Assembly: GCA_937924525.1 (NCBI GenBank)
Contig: CALDSU010000008.1
Coordinates: forward strand, 124,001-188,000
Length of the DNA stretch: 64,000 nt
Direction of reading: 5' to 3'
Origin: an uncultured Bryobacteraceae bacterium
Lineage (GTDB): Bacteria > Acidobacteriota > Terriglobia > Bryobacterales > Bryobacteraceae
Of the stretch, positions 33,471-43,600 are shown in pieces (positions within the stretch are counted from its first letter, which is position 1; the number at the start of each line of letters is the position of its first letter). Below the pieces are notes generated by a model. The model made no database searches. It saw only the letters and a program-made list of their open reading frames with translations, and was not told the DNA's origin. The translations under genes were made by a program, and so were the position numbers.

Positions 33471-34532
33471 ATGGCATACCGCGTGGTGTGTTTGTGTCTG
33501 CTGGCAGCGCTGTTGGGCGCGCAGGAAACGCCGCCGGCGCCGGCCCCCGCCTCGCAGGAGACACCCTCCCCACCCATCCGCGTCGAGGTGAACGAGGTGA
33601 TTGTGCCCGTCACGGTCACCGACGATAAGGGCCGTTTTGTATCCGACCTCGAGGCCAGCGATTTCCGGATCCTCGATGAGGGCCGCCCGCAGCGCATCAG
33701 TTATTTCACGCGCGAGCGTGGCCAGCCAGTGGTGATCGGCTTCCTCTTGGACATGAGCAACGCCACCCGCATCCACTGGAAACACTACCAGGATGCGGCG
33801 ATGGAATTGATTTTCCACCTGCTGCCCGGCGAACCAAAGTACAGCGGCTTTCTGATTTCCTACGCCAACGAGGCGGAACTGCTGGTCAACACCACCACCG
33901 ATTCCGAGAAGCTGGTCGAAAAGATCCGCAAGATGAAGCCCGGCGGGGGAGCGGCGCTGTATGACGCCATCCATATTGCGCTGACCAATCGCAAACTGGT
34001 GAAAGGCGAGCCGATCGAACCGCGGCGCATCCTGATCATCATTGGCGATGGGCACGACACCGCCAGCAAGTACTCGCTGGAACAAGTGCTGGAGATCGCC
34101 CAGCGCGAACTGGTCACCATTCATGCGCTCAGCACGGTGGCGTTCGGCTTTTCGAGCGAAGGCGAAAAGAACCTGGAGCGCCTCTGCGGCGAGACGGGCG
34201 GGCGGGTGATGTACCCCCTCAACAATCTGTATAAGGACGTTTCCGGGTACCTGTCGACGCCCTCCGACGAAGGGAACTTCGCCCTGAAGGTCGGCACCGG
34301 AGGCTATGCGGCGGAAATCTCGAAGGGCATCATCAACGCCATCGCCGCGGTCGCGGGCGAGGTCACCACGCAGTACATCCTTCGCTACATTCCGGACTAC
34401 GGTCCGGATGCGCGCGCGGATGCGAAAGTATTCCGGAACATCGAAGTGAAGATCCATAACCTGCCCAACGTCCGCATCCGGGCGCGCAAGGGTTACTATC
34501 CGGTTGAGATCAAGTCCGTCGCGAGCCGATGA
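33471..34532 (+). CDS. VWFA-related exported protein of the acidobacterial type
   Basis: This 353-residue protein has a signal peptide (YRVVCLCLLAALLGAQ, about residues 3-18) and a short Pro/Ala linker. An N-terminal strand-rich segment (VEVNEVIVPVTVTDDKGRFVSDLEASDFRILDEG) characterises the acidobacterial VWFA-related family. The VWA domain (about 85-290) has a MIDAS-like DMSNA, in which the third serine of DxSxS is Ala, so metal binding may be altered. It lies two bases upstream of the next gene's ATG. These proteins are very abundant in Solibacter-like genomes, with no established function; adhesion or protein-protein contact in the envelope is likely. Confidence 0.88.
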   Translation: MAYRVVCLCLLAALLGAQETPPAPAPASQETPSPPIRVEVNEVIVPVTVTDDKGRFVSDLEASDFRILDEGRPQRISYFTRERGQPVVIGFLLDMSNATRIHWKHYQDAAMELIFHLLPGEPKYSGFLISYANEAELLVNTTTDSEKLVEKIRKMKPGGGAALYDAIHIALTNRKLVKGEPIEPRRILIIIGDGHDTASKYSLEQVLEIAQRELVTIHALSTVAFGFSSEGEKNLERLCGETGGRVMYPLNNLYKDVSGYLSTPSDEGNFALKVGTGGYAAEISKGIINAIAAVAGEVTTQYILRYIPDYGPDARADAKVFRNIEVKIHNLPNVRIRARKGYYPVEIKSVASR

Positions 34533-34533
34533 G

Positions 34534-35337
34534 ATGAGAGTGGGCGTCTCGACGCGCGCCGAATACGCGATCCTGCAAGCGGATCTGCCCGGCCGGTCCC
34601 TCCGGAATATCGGGGTCATCTGGTACGCGCCGGCGGAGGGGTCCCTGCGCTTCCGGCTGGCCGAGAACTGGGACCAGATCGCCGGCGATGACGACCGGGA
34701 AGTGCTGGAGCGCCTGGCGGAGGACTTCTCCCGGAAAATTCAGGAGTTTGGTCCGGAAGGCTTTCTGGCGTACCTGGAGGACAGCCTCTCGAACACGCTG
34801 CGTCTGACCGCGCGCCGCCCGGCGGAGCGCACGCTCGAGGAACTGTTCGCCGAGCACGTAGAACCGCCGCCCCGGTCCGCGAAAATCCTACCGTTTGTAA
34901 CGCACCTGCCGCGGATCCCGCTGCGGGCAGCCGCCACGCGATTTGGCGAGGACCTGGAGATCGGCGAGGATTTTGAAGATTGGGTTCCCGCGCCGCCCGG
35001 CTTGCGCCTCTCCCGGGACATGTTTGTGGCCCAAGTGGTGGGCAAATCCATGGAGCCGCTGATCCCGGACGGAAGCTGGTGCGTCTTTCGCCGCGGCGTC
35101 GTGGGCTCCCGGCAGGGGAAGCGCCTGTTGGTTCAGCGTCTCGGCGCGACGGGCACATCCGCCGAGTTCACCGTGAAGCGCTACTCCAGCCAAAAGCACG
35201 TGGACGAACAGGGCGAATGGCGTCACACGCGGATTCGGCTGGAACCGCTCAACCCAGACTTTGAGCCCATGGAGTTCTCGCCGGACGACGAAGCCCAGGA
35301 ATTCCGCGTCATTGGGGAGTTCGTGCGGGTGCTCTGA
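34534..35337 (+). CDS. DUF3037-like domain fused to an S24/LexA-type peptidase-like domain
   Basis: This is a 267-residue cytoplasmic protein. Residues about 1-100 (STRAEYAILQADLPGRSLRNIGVIWYAP ... LAEDFSRKIQEFGPEGFLAYL) resemble DUF3037-type proteins. Residues about 145-265 resemble the S24 peptidase domain, with the serine in VVGKSMEPLIPDGSWCVF and a candidate catalytic lysine in EFTVKRYSS. The usual N-terminal helix-turn-helix of LexA/CI repressors is absent, so this is not a normal SOS repressor. ATG 34534 starts two bases after the VWFA stop; the lipoprotein gene overlaps its stop by one base. It may be a self-processing or peptide-binding regulator; the function is open. Confidence 0.72.
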   Translation: MRVGVSTRAEYAILQADLPGRSLRNIGVIWYAPAEGSLRFRLAENWDQIAGDDDREVLERLAEDFSRKIQEFGPEGFLAYLEDSLSNTLRLTARRPAERTLEELFAEHVEPPPRSAKILPFVTHLPRIPLRAAATRFGEDLEIGEDFEDWVPAPPGLRLSRDMFVAQVVGKSMEPLIPDGSWCVFRRGVVGSRQGKRLLVQRLGATGTSAEFTVKRYSSQKHVDEQGEWRHTRIRLEPLNPDFEPMEFSPDDEAQEFRVIGEFVRVL

Positions 35338-35726
35338 TGCCGCGCCGCCGTCTTACCCTGAGTCTGCTGCTGGCCATCTCGATGGGGCCGATCGGCTGCG
35401 GGTCTGCGGAGCCGGAAGCGGAAGAGCGCATCGACATCCCGATCTACCCCCAAGCCTCGACGCTCCGCTCCGCCGGCGAACCCGGCGGCGCACATCACGA
35501 ACTCTATCTGTCCTCCGGAGACACGTCGGCGCAAATCAAAGACTGGTATCTGGAGCAATTCGCCCGCGAGGGTTGGGAGTTGGAGCGGAGCGGCGGCTTG
35601 GGCATTCTGCCCACGATCTTCGCCTGGAAGCGTAATCGCGCGGTCAGCGTGAAGGTGCTCGAGCAGCGCGATCGCCGCGTCATTCACCAGGTCGTGAAGA
35701 TCAAACCCCGCCGCCGGCTCTGGTAG
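35337..35726 (+). CDS. Small lipoprotein of unknown function
   Basis: This 129-residue protein has a type II signal peptide: RRR n-region, hydrophobic LTLSLLLAISMG and a lipobox-like MGPIGC with Cys22. The mature part is a compact alpha/beta domain (IDIPIYPQASTL, QIKDWYLEQFAREGWELE, RAVSVKVLEQRDRRVIHQVVKI) similar in pattern to small envelope domains that follow 'YP.A' motifs in other Acidobacteria. It overlaps the S24-domain gene stop by one base and is the last gene of this three-gene unit. No function can be assigned. Confidence 0.78.
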   Translation: MPRRRLTLSLLLAISMGPIGCGSAEPEAEERIDIPIYPQASTLRSAGEPGGAHHELYLSSGDTSAQIKDWYLEQFAREGWELERSGGLGILPTIFAWKRNRAVSVKVLEQRDRRVIHQVVKIKPRRRLW

Positions 35727-35732
35727 CCGCGC

Positions 35733-38429
35733 CTACGGCGTCACTGTGGAAGGGTTCGGGTTGACCAGCGGGAAGGTAATAATGTTGCTGACGTACACGT
35801 CCTGGGCGATGGTCAATTGGGTGAACGGATTGGACGGCAAATCCGAGTTCAACTCAAGCAAGACTTCGTAGATGCCGACTTCGCCCTGCTTGAGCGTCGC
35901 CTTTAGAACATTGGCCGCTTTGCCGCCGGCGAGGGAAGAAACAAATTCAATCGGATCCGTCTCCGGACCGTCATACCGGAGACCGGTCACTTCCGTGCGC
36001 GGCTCGGCCAGCCCCAACCCCGTCGCGTAAAGGATGATTCGTTCCCCAGGAACGGCGGGGTTTTCAGGAGAAACCAGCCCTTCATTCGCGCAGCAGAGCT
36101 GCGTATTGAACGCGGTCATCACCACCGTCGCCCCCTGGTTCGAACCCTCCCGGGATCTCGCCGCTGCGGAAAAGCGAATCCCCAGTCCCTCCGGTCCCCG
36201 GATACGCGCCTTCAGGAGAATGCGCGTAAACGAGCCCGACGGCTCCGCCGTGACAAAAGGATCCTGATTAATTAACTCCACCAGGCCGTTGCGAATGCTG
36301 ACCAGCGTGTCGCCTTCCTGGACCGTGTAGCTGTACTCGCGGCCATCGATGAACACGCTGGCGACATCGCCGGCTTGTGCCGAACCGTCCACAGACACCG
36401 TGCCGGTGGCAAAGGGGGAACCATGGAGCACCACGCCGGGCCGGGGCTCGGCGCCTTCGAAGGTAAAAATGCCGGGGTTCTGCTTGACGATGGTCACGGC
36501 GCGCGGCACCGTCACCGAAACCGTGCCATCCTTCCGCTTGGTCCGCACGTAGACGTTGACGCTCGTCCGGTCCCGCACCTCGAAGGGGATTTGGGCGTTG
36601 ATCTGATTCGGCGCCACGTAGAACAGAGGCGCGCGGATGCCGTCAAAATAAAGCTGCGTATCCGCGAGCTCGAGCGGCAGTTCCCGAAGGGACGGCCTGG
36701 CCTCTTCGATCCGCTCGCTCAGGTTGTCGCCGAACACGCGCACCACTGTGCCCGGGGCAATCTTGGCGGCGTCCATCCCTCCGGTCAGCGTCGCGCCGCC
36801 CGTGGTCACCAGAATCGTGGCCGTGGCCGGAGACAGGGAGGTCGAGTAAGGAATTTGGTTCCCGTCGCTGCCCGGCTTGCGCGCGGTAAGGATGACCGTG
36901 CGGACCGTAGGATTCGGCGTCGCCAGCACGTTGGGGTCGCCTTCGCCCTCGTTGATCAGATCAGCGAGGCGTCCTACGACGCCCTCCAGGGTATCGTCCT
37001 TCTTAATCTTGTACTTGTATTCCTTCTCCGCTCCCTCCGGTCCGATCTTCACGGTGATCTCATCGTTTTCCTGGATCTGGCCCGACAAGGCAAGACTGCC
37101 CACGGCGAAGATTTCGATGCTGGCCGCGTTCCGGACGCCTGTATAAGGGACGTTGGGCTCCGCTACCGAGTACACGTTGATGCGGCGATTGTACGTGTCG
37201 GCCACGTACAGGTTGGTCCCGTCCCATGCCAGTGACATCGGCGTGCGCAACGAGTCCGTGCTGTCGGACGCCTGGTTGATTTCTCCGCCCAACTGTCCGA
37301 TCACCCGGTCGGCGGCTTCGCCACTGCGGGTGGGGATCCTTTCGTAGATCAATACGCGGTCATTGCCGCCGTCGGCGATAAACAGGCGTTTTCCGTCCGA
37401 GAGCGCGTAGCGAGGGAAATCCAGCGTCGCCAGGCAGCGGTTCGGATAGATTGCTTTGCCCTCTTTGTCCGTGCCGGTCGGCTCACACAGCTTTTCCGCA
37501 TTGTTGGCGAACGCGCTGTTCAGGTCCGGCTGCCCGAGGGCGAAATCGGCGGGCTGCTGGTTGCGCGTGGGGATCGAGTTCCACACCAGCACCCGGTTGA
37601 ATCCCAGGTCCGCCACGTATAGGCGAATCCCGTCCGAGGTTACGGCCACGGGGTTCAACATCGTGGTCGGGGAAGCGACCGAAGGAGCTTTGGTCAGGTC
37701 CGGCTCGACGAACGAAGTAAAATCCGGCTGTCCGAGCACGACGTCCGCCGCCGCGCCGTTGCCGGTCGGAATGGAGTTGTAAATCAGCACGCGGTGGTTC
37801 TGCGTGTCGGCGATGAACAGCCGATTCCCCTGGATCCACACCCCTTGCGGTCCGCGGAGCGACTTGTTCGTCGGCGTGTTATTGGGCGGGATTCGCGCCG
37901 TGGTGAAGTTGTCCTGCCCCACGACGACATCCGCGGGCTGCTGGTTGGCGGTGGGAATGCGATTCCAGATCAGCACGCGGTTGTTGTCGGTGTCCGCCAC
38001 TACCAGGCGCACCCCGTCAGTCGCTACCGCCGTGGGCAACCGGAGCCGGTTTTGGGCGAGGCCGAACTCGGTTTTCGTGAAATCCGGCTGGCCAAGCACT
38101 AGGCTAGCTTTGCCCACGCACACCGGGCAGGGCTGGGTAAAGAACAGCTCCTGGGTCTTCTCGGGAATCATCTCCCGGATGTTGTGGTAGATGAGCACCC
38201 GATGATTCAGGGGACTCGCGCCGACGCGATTGGAATCCGCCACGAAGAGCGTGTCATTGGCATAAGCGAGCCCGCTCGCTGCGCCAATCAACTCGTCGGA
38301 GGCGCCAGGCCGCTGGTCGGTAAAGGTGCGCTGGCCGATGGTGGCGCGCGCCGCCTGGCCGGTCTCAAAGCGCTCTTCCGCCGCGGCTAAGGCGCAGATT
38401 ACGATGACTAAGGGAACGAGGGGCTTCAT
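35733..38429 (-). CDS. NHL-repeat protein with Solibacter-type C-terminal domain
   Basis: This is an 898-residue exported protein. ATG 38429 (MKPLVPLVIVICALAAAEE) gives a proper signal peptide; a longer frame upstream adds basic residues and overlaps the divergent gene. Residues about 25-410 form an NHL-type beta propeller with six or more copies of a pattern like GVRLVVADTDNNRVLIWN and VVLGQPDFT. Residues about 560-700 and the C-terminus contain the TIGR03437-like domain (PGTVVRVFGDNLSE, PLFYVAPNQINAQIPFEV, LYATGLGLAEPRTEVTG), which is largely restricted to Solibacter relatives. It is a cell-surface or secreted protein of unknown function; NHL propellers usually bind ligands or proteins. Confidence 0.87.
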   Translation of the reverse strand: MKPLVPLVIVICALAAAEERFETGQAARATIGQRTFTDQRPGASDELIGAASGLAYANDTLFVADSNRVGASPLNHRVLIYHNIREMIPEKTQELFFTQPCPVCVGKASLVLGQPDFTKTEFGLAQNRLRLPTAVATDGVRLVVADTDNNRVLIWNRIPTANQQPADVVVGQDNFTTARIPPNNTPTNKSLRGPQGVWIQGNRLFIADTQNHRVLIYNSIPTGNGAAADVVLGQPDFTSFVEPDLTKAPSVASPTTMLNPVAVTSDGIRLYVADLGFNRVLVWNSIPTRNQQPADFALGQPDLNSAFANNAEKLCEPTGTDKEGKAIYPNRCLATLDFPRYALSDGKRLFIADGGNDRVLIYERIPTRSGEAADRVIGQLGGEINQASDSTDSLRTPMSLAWDGTNLYVADTYNRRINVYSVAEPNVPYTGVRNAASIEIFAVGSLALSGQIQENDEITVKIGPEGAEKEYKYKIKKDDTLEGVVGRLADLINEGEGDPNVLATPNPTVRTVILTARKPGSDGNQIPYSTSLSPATATILVTTGGATLTGGMDAAKIAPGTVVRVFGDNLSERIEEARPSLRELPLELADTQLYFDGIRAPLFYVAPNQINAQIPFEVRDRTSVNVYVRTKRKDGTVSVTVPRAVTIVKQNPGIFTFEGAEPRPGVVLHGSPFATGTVSVDGSAQAGDVASVFIDGREYSYTVQEGDTLVSIRNGLVELINQDPFVTAEPSGSFTRILLKARIRGPEGLGIRFSAAARSREGSNQGATVVMTAFNTQLCCANEGLVSPENPAVPGERIILYATGLGLAEPRTEVTGLRYDGPETDPIEFVSSLAGGKAANVLKATLKQGEVGIYEVLLELNSDLPSNPFTQLTIAQDVYVSNIITFPLVNPNPSTVTP

Positions 38430-38432
38430 CCG

Positions 38433-40091
38433 ATGCGGTGTACGTCGAGCTGTTCGGTGCTTTCCCAAGTATACCAATCCCGCCGGGCTCGCCTGGCGGG
38501 CATTTGGCTGGGATGCGCGTGGCTTGCCAATTCCGGAGCCGCGGCGGAACCCTTGGTAACGTTAAGGTTGTTCCGCTACCAGGACGTCGGGGAGGCCACT
38601 CTGATCCGGGGTAGACAGACAACACTGTTGTCTGCTGGTCACACTCCCGCGGGGGGCAGTGAGTTCCGCGGCCGATGGACGCTGGAACTTCCAGGTTTCG
38701 AACCGGTTAGCGGCGACTGGCCGCTGTCGGTCACCAAGTCCGGCAAATCGCTCAGGTTTACGGTCCGCTTGCCCCGGGAGGACTACGTCGCCGCAGTGCT
38801 GGCGGGCGAGGCCTCCATCCTGCCCCAGGAGGCGTTGAAGGCGATGGCCGTGGCGGCGCGCACCTACGCGTTTCGTTTCGCGGGCAGACACGGCGCCGAG
38901 GGGTTCGATTTTTGCGACACCACGCATTGCCAGGACACCCGGCTCGCCGCGAGCCCGGCGCGCGCACGGGAAGCCGCCGAGGCCACCGAAGCCGAATTGA
39001 TCTGGTGGAAGGGCACGCCCGCGGCGGCGTTCTATCACCGCGACTGCGGCGGCCACACCGAGTCCGGCCAGACCTTGCTGGGGAGTTCGGTCCCGTATCT
39101 TCCCGCCGGGCCGGATCCTTATTGCCCCCGCACCCCGTGGTCCGCGACGATCGAGAAGGCGCGGCTGCAAAGCGCGCTGGCCGCGGAGGGATTGGGCAGG
39201 GTGACGGGCGTCTTCGCCCTCAGCAAGCGCCAATCCGGGCGCGCGCACGCCGTACGAGCCGGAGGCAGGATCATTCCGGCGGAATCGTTCCGCATGGCGG
39301 TGGGCCGGCAAATCGGCTGGAACCTGGTGCGCAGCGATTGGTACGAACTGGACGACAAGGGCGCTGCCGTTCACTTTGCCGGCAGAGGTTCGGGACACGG
39401 CGTCGGCTTGTGCCAGCTTGGCGCGGCCGCTATGGCGAAACAGGGCGCGGACTATCGCAAGATTCTCGAACAGTACTACCCGGGCGTCGCCATCGGCGTT
39501 TCGGCGCGAGGCATGCCTTGGAGCCGGCTCGGCGGCGAACGCGTCGAACTGTTCACCACCGACGCCCCCGACGACCGCCCGTTGGTCGCGCTGGCGGACC
39601 GCCTCGCCGCCGAGCTCGAAGCTAGGGTAGCGCTCGCGTTTCCCCAGCGGACGCGCATTGTGGTGTATCCCTCGGTAACCGTCTTTCGTGACGCCACCGG
39701 CGAGCCCGGTTGGGTTGCGGCCAGTACACGGCGCGGCGTGGTCCGCCTGGCGCCCGCGGGACGCAAGGCGCCGGTGATCCAACATGAACTCGCCCACGTC
39801 CTGATCGAGGCCCACGCCCATCCGTCTCTGCCGCGCTGGTTCCGGGAAGGGCTGGTCCTGTTCCTGGGGGACGCTCCCGCGCCCCGGTTGGCGCCCGGGC
39901 AGCCTCCCGAGGAAGACTGGCACCGAGACGCCGCCACCGCTCGCCGCGCCTACCAGCAGGCGCACGCGCAGGTGCTTCGCCTGGTGAAGCGGTATGGCGA
40001 CCGGCAGGTATTCAACTGGATTCCGCGCGGGTTGCCGCTAGTGGTGCTGCCGCCCGCGCCGCCGCCATCAGCCAGCCCGCAGCCGCGATGA
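38433..40091 (+). CDS. SpoIID/LytB-domain protein fused to a gluzincin-type metallopeptidase
   Basis: This 552-residue exported protein starts only 3 bases from the divergent NHL gene; GAGGGG lies 10 bases before the ATG, and GTG 38457 is an alternative start. A hydrophobic segment near residues 22-38 is the signal region. The SpoIID/LytB domain (about 80-350) has the hallmark segments VRLPREDYVAAVLAGE, AVAARTYAFR, FYHRDCGGHTES and GRGSGHGVGLCQLGA, which act as a lytic transglycosylase on peptidoglycan in SpoIID. The C-terminal part carries HELAH (His451, Glu452, His455) and WFREG (Glu472), the zinc motif of MA-type peptidases. It may couple glycan and peptide cleavage in the cell wall. It overlaps the convergent gene by 80 bases. 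Confidence 0.85.
   Translation: MRCTSSCSVLSQVYQSRRARLAGIWLGCAWLANSGAAAEPLVTLRLFRYQDVGEATLIRGRQTTLLSAGHTPAGGSEFRGRWTLELPGFEPVSGDWPLSVTKSGKSLRFTVRLPREDYVAAVLAGEASILPQEALKAMAVAARTYAFRFAGRHGAEGFDFCDTTHCQDTRLAASPARAREAAEATEAELIWWKGTPAAAFYHRDCGGHTESGQTLLGSSVPYLPAGPDPYCPRTPWSATIEKARLQSALAAEGLGRVTGVFALSKRQSGRAHAVRAGGRIIPAESFRMAVGRQIGWNLVRSDWYELDDKGAAVHFAGRGSGHGVGLCQLGAAAMAKQGADYRKILEQYYPGVAIGVSARGMPWSRLGGERVELFTTDAPDDRPLVALADRLAAELEARVALAFPQRTRIVVYPSVTVFRDATGEPGWVAASTRRGVVRLAPAGRKAPVIQHELAHVLIEAHAHPSLPRWFREGLVLFLGDAPAPRLAPGQPPEEDWHRDAATARRAYQQAHAQVLRLVKRYGDRQVFNWIPRGLPLVVLPPAPPPSASPQPR
38468..38476 (-). promoter_or_regulatory. Extended -10 promoter of the NHL-repeat gene
   Basis: The minus strand reads TGG-TATACT (TATACT at 38473-38468), a TGn-extended -10. 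It lies about 38 bases before ATG 38429, giving a leader near 32 bases. The promoter sits inside the divergent SpoIID gene, so the two genes' 5' ends overlap. Confidence 0.45.
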
Positions 40092-40638
40092 CATACGCCA
40101 GTCCGGCGCGGAGGAGCAGACTGGCGATCTCCCACCCGAGGCCGGTCACGGCCGGACGCCAGGACCAGAGCGCCCAGGCGGCCAGCGCTGCCGGAATCCC
40201 GAGCACCATCGCCTGGACGAACCGCACGCCGCGCTCGCGCAGTGGTCCGGGCAGCGTCACCAGCGCGAGCGAGGGAAGGACGATGCCGAGCGTCAGGGGC
40301 GCCGCGACCCACGCCGGGGCGCGCGCTCCCGCATACCAGGCCAGCGCGGCCGCCAGAGCCCCCCACAGCAGCAGGCGCGGCGCCTGTTTCGCCGCCCGGG
40401 CGAGCGCCTCGCGCCAGGAGATCTCTCCTCCTGCTTGCGCTCCCGCCAGGTAGTAGAGGGTCGCCGCAGGCAGCAGCAACAGCCACGCCGCTGCGGCGAG
40501 AAACTGCACCCCCGACCAGACGACGCCGGCCGCCGAACTGTCCGGTATCCAGAACCACCCGAGCGCCAGCGCGCCCGCCACCAGCCAGCCGCCGAGCGTC
40601 ACCAGCCACAACGAAGGACGTCCGCGGAGAACGCGCAT
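40012..40638 (-). CDS. Polytopic membrane protein of unknown function
   Basis: This 208-residue protein has six likely transmembrane helices (for example LWLVTLGGWLVAGALALGWFW, LAAAAWLLLLPAATLYYLA, LLLWGALAAALAWYAG, AWVAAPLTLGIVLPSLALVTL, AMVLGIPAALAAWALWSW, LAYVIAAAGWLMAAA). Its ATG overlaps the alpha-2-macroglobulin stop by one base (TGATG), so it is translationally coupled to that gene. The last 80 bases overlap the 3' end of the convergent SpoIID gene. I do not recognise a family; it could be a membrane partner for the macroglobulin system. Confidence 0.75.
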   Translation of the reverse strand: MRVLRGRPSLWLVTLGGWLVAGALALGWFWIPDSSAAGVVWSGVQFLAAAAWLLLLPAATLYYLAGAQAGGEISWREALARAAKQAPRLLLWGALAAALAWYAGARAPAWVAAPLTLGIVLPSLALVTLPGPLRERGVRFVQAMVLGIPAALAAWALWSWRPAVTGLGWEIASLLLRAGLAYVIAAAGWLMAAARAAAPLAATRAESS

Positions 40639-43600
40639 CACCGCACCTCCACCTCGCGGCTCTCCGACGTGGCCAGATACTGCGGCTGGTACATCGGCTG
40701 CACCCGGGCCGGGTTTACTTGGTAGCGGCCCGGATTCACCACGCGGAGCAGGTAGAAATGGTCCGCCCCGCGTTTGGGCAGGTACGTTTGGAAGAGCGCT
40801 ACCCGGTTGTCCCGGAACTCGCGCCGCGCGTAGGCATACTGCCACCACGGCGGGCGCTCCTGCAACGTGTACAAATCGTCCTTATCGATCGCCTCCGTCC
40901 CCGCCGGGATCGGATCCTCCAGCAGCAGGTAGTTCCAGCCGCTGCCCGCAACGCGCAACCGCACCGCCAGCACGTCCCCGGGTTGAAGCGTCGCGGCGGC
41001 GTCCAACGGTTCCAGACGGTGCACGATCTTCTCGCCTTCGCCGACCGGCCGCAACCGGAAGTACTCCCGGCTGATTCCCAGCGCGGCCGACCCGGTCTCC
41101 TCCAGAGCCCGTGCGGTGGAGTAATACTCGCCTCGCGCGGCCCAATAGAGCAGCCCGGTTCCCTGCTTGGTGACCCGAATCTGGTTTTGCCCGGCCGCCA
41201 GGTCCGCGGCGGTAAACCGGAGCGGTGGGGCGTTCGGGTTCAGCGCTTCCCTGGCGGTGACGCGGCGGGAATGCACCTGCCGTCCGTTCAGGAAGACAGT
41301 CAGCGTGTAATCTGGCTGGAGTTCGCCGCTTTGGCGCAAATAGTCCGTCAGGCCGTAGATCACCATCGCGGTCTGCTTGGTGGAACGCCAGTAGAACCCC
41401 TCGTCGCGGTGGGTGGCCAGCCAGTGCGCGGCTTTGGCGATCACCGGGCTGCCGGGTTTCGCGCGCACGAGCAGTTTTAAGGCGTGCGCCGTGGCTTCGG
41501 TGGAAGTGTCGCCGCGAAAGGCCAGCAGGTGGTCGTACTCCACGGGCCAGAACGCGTCGCGCTCGTCCGCGCGAGCCTGGGTTTCCAACCGCGCGGCCAC
41601 CTCCGCCGTGCGCGGATCGGCCGCCGCCTGCAAGGCCAGACCGAGGACCGACCAGCCATAGGGCGTCATCTCGTTGCGCGCCTGCCAGGCGGCCTCGAAC
41701 AGAGCCGCGTCCTTGGCTCCGGCGCTCGCCAGCGCGTAGGTGAGATAGGCGCGCAAGTCGGCGTGCAGCGATTCCTTGTCCTGCAAACGCCGGCGGATCC
41801 AGCGCCCCCCGCGCTCCAGCGGTTCTTCCCGCACCGGGTAGCCCGCCGCTCGCGCCTGCGCCAGGCCGGCTACCACGTACGCCGACATGAACGGATGCGA
41901 TTCGTCCCCCGGCCACCAGCCCCACCCGCCGTCCTCGTGCTGATACTCGTACAACCGGTCGAGGCCCGCGCGCACTTTCCGCTTGAGATCGGCGGCGTCA
42001 ATACCGCTGGGCAGGTTCAGCTCCCGGAGAGCCTGCGACACCACGACGTTGGGCAGAAAGCTGGACATGGTCTGCTCGGTGCACCCGTACGGAAACGTCA
42101 CCAGGTATTCGAGCGCGCCGAACAGGGCCCCGGCCACGGAAGGATGGAGCGTCAGCTCGATCGCCCGGGAGGAGGGCTCGATCTCGCCGGGGAACGCGAT
42201 ATCCGCCGCCGCTTCGCCCGCGGCGGCGCGGACCGAACCCGCCCGGGCGATCGCCAGCTTCACGCCGCGCGGCTGCACAGGCAGCTTGATCTCCAGCCCG
42301 TCGGACTCTTCGTCCGTCAGCGCCTGGCCCGTCAGGATGACTTCTCCGATCTGCGTGGCGCGCAGCCGCCATGCGGCCTTCCCTTCCCCGCCCGGCGGAA
42401 TCGCCAGATCGCGCGTCGCGCCGTCCAGGACCTCGGCGCCGCGCACGTCCAGGGAAACGCGGACCGTCTTCTCGCTCTTGAGATAGTTGTGCGTCAAAGC
42501 GGAGATGGTCACCTCGTCGCCTTGGGTCAGGAAGCGCGGCGTGGACAGCCGCAGCATCAGGTTCTTGCGCACCATGGTCTTCTGCGTCGCCGCACCCGCC
42601 GCCGTGTCCCGGGTGATGGCGCGCGCGGTGGCCCGCCACGTCGTGAGCGAATCGGGAAAAGAGAACCGGGCTTCGGCGCGGCCGTTCGCGTCTGTCACCA
42701 GCGCCGCGGCCCAGTAGATCGTGTCGGGGAACGCCTTGCGGATTCGGGGCTGAAGCAGCGCTTCCGGCTTGAGTTGCCCGTAGCTGGCGCGACGGAACTC
42801 GGCCAGCGGCATGGCCTTCTTACCCGCCTGGCCGAAGAAATAATAACTGAGCGAACTCTGCGTGGCTACGCGGTTCGGCGCCGAGCCCCAGAAGTGCAGG
42901 AAGAGGTCGCGCGCCGCTTCGGGGCGGATCGCATAAATCGCCTCGTCGACGACCCCGAGGCTGACCTCCGCTCCCGGCACAGCCGCGCCCGCGGCGTTGC
43001 GGGCGGAAATGCGATACACGGCGGGTTCGCCCGGCTGGAACTCTTTCCGGGAGGGCTCGATGTCGATTTGCAGTTGGCGGTCGGTCGCGGGCACGCGCAC
43101 CTTCTTGGCGCCCTCGAACATCTGGTTGTCCTTGACAAACACCGCGCTCACGAAAAAATTCGGGCTGAATTCCCGCCGGACCGGAACCTCCACCGTGACC
43201 GTGGCGCCGGGAGCTTCCACCACCTGCCGCGTGGCCACCCGCTGCCCTTCCGCGGTGACCAGCAGGCGCGCTCCGGGCACGCCGGTGACAATCAGCACCT
43301 TGGCCACCTCGCCCGGCTGATAGGATTTCTTGTCCGGCACCAGCGTCAGGCGTTGCTGCGGAGCGCCGTACCAGCTTCCGCCCGGACTGCTCACCCAGAT
43401 CCAGCCGGAACCTCGGACCGTCCGGTTCTCCGGAGTCCGGGCCGAAGCGTGGGCGGTGTACGAACCCGGTTCGCGGACCGCGAAGGTCACGCGCGCCTTG
43501 CCCGCGCTGTCGGTGGAGGTCTCGGCCACGGCCGGAGGGGACGCCGGCTCATTCCGGCCCCGCGCCCGCACCAGCTCCACCTGGACCCGGGCGGACACTG

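Noticed and set aside
34534-35337. LexA (SOS repressor)
   Set aside because: Only the S24-like domain is present; the N-terminal helix-turn-helix and the Ala-Gly cleavage site could not be found.
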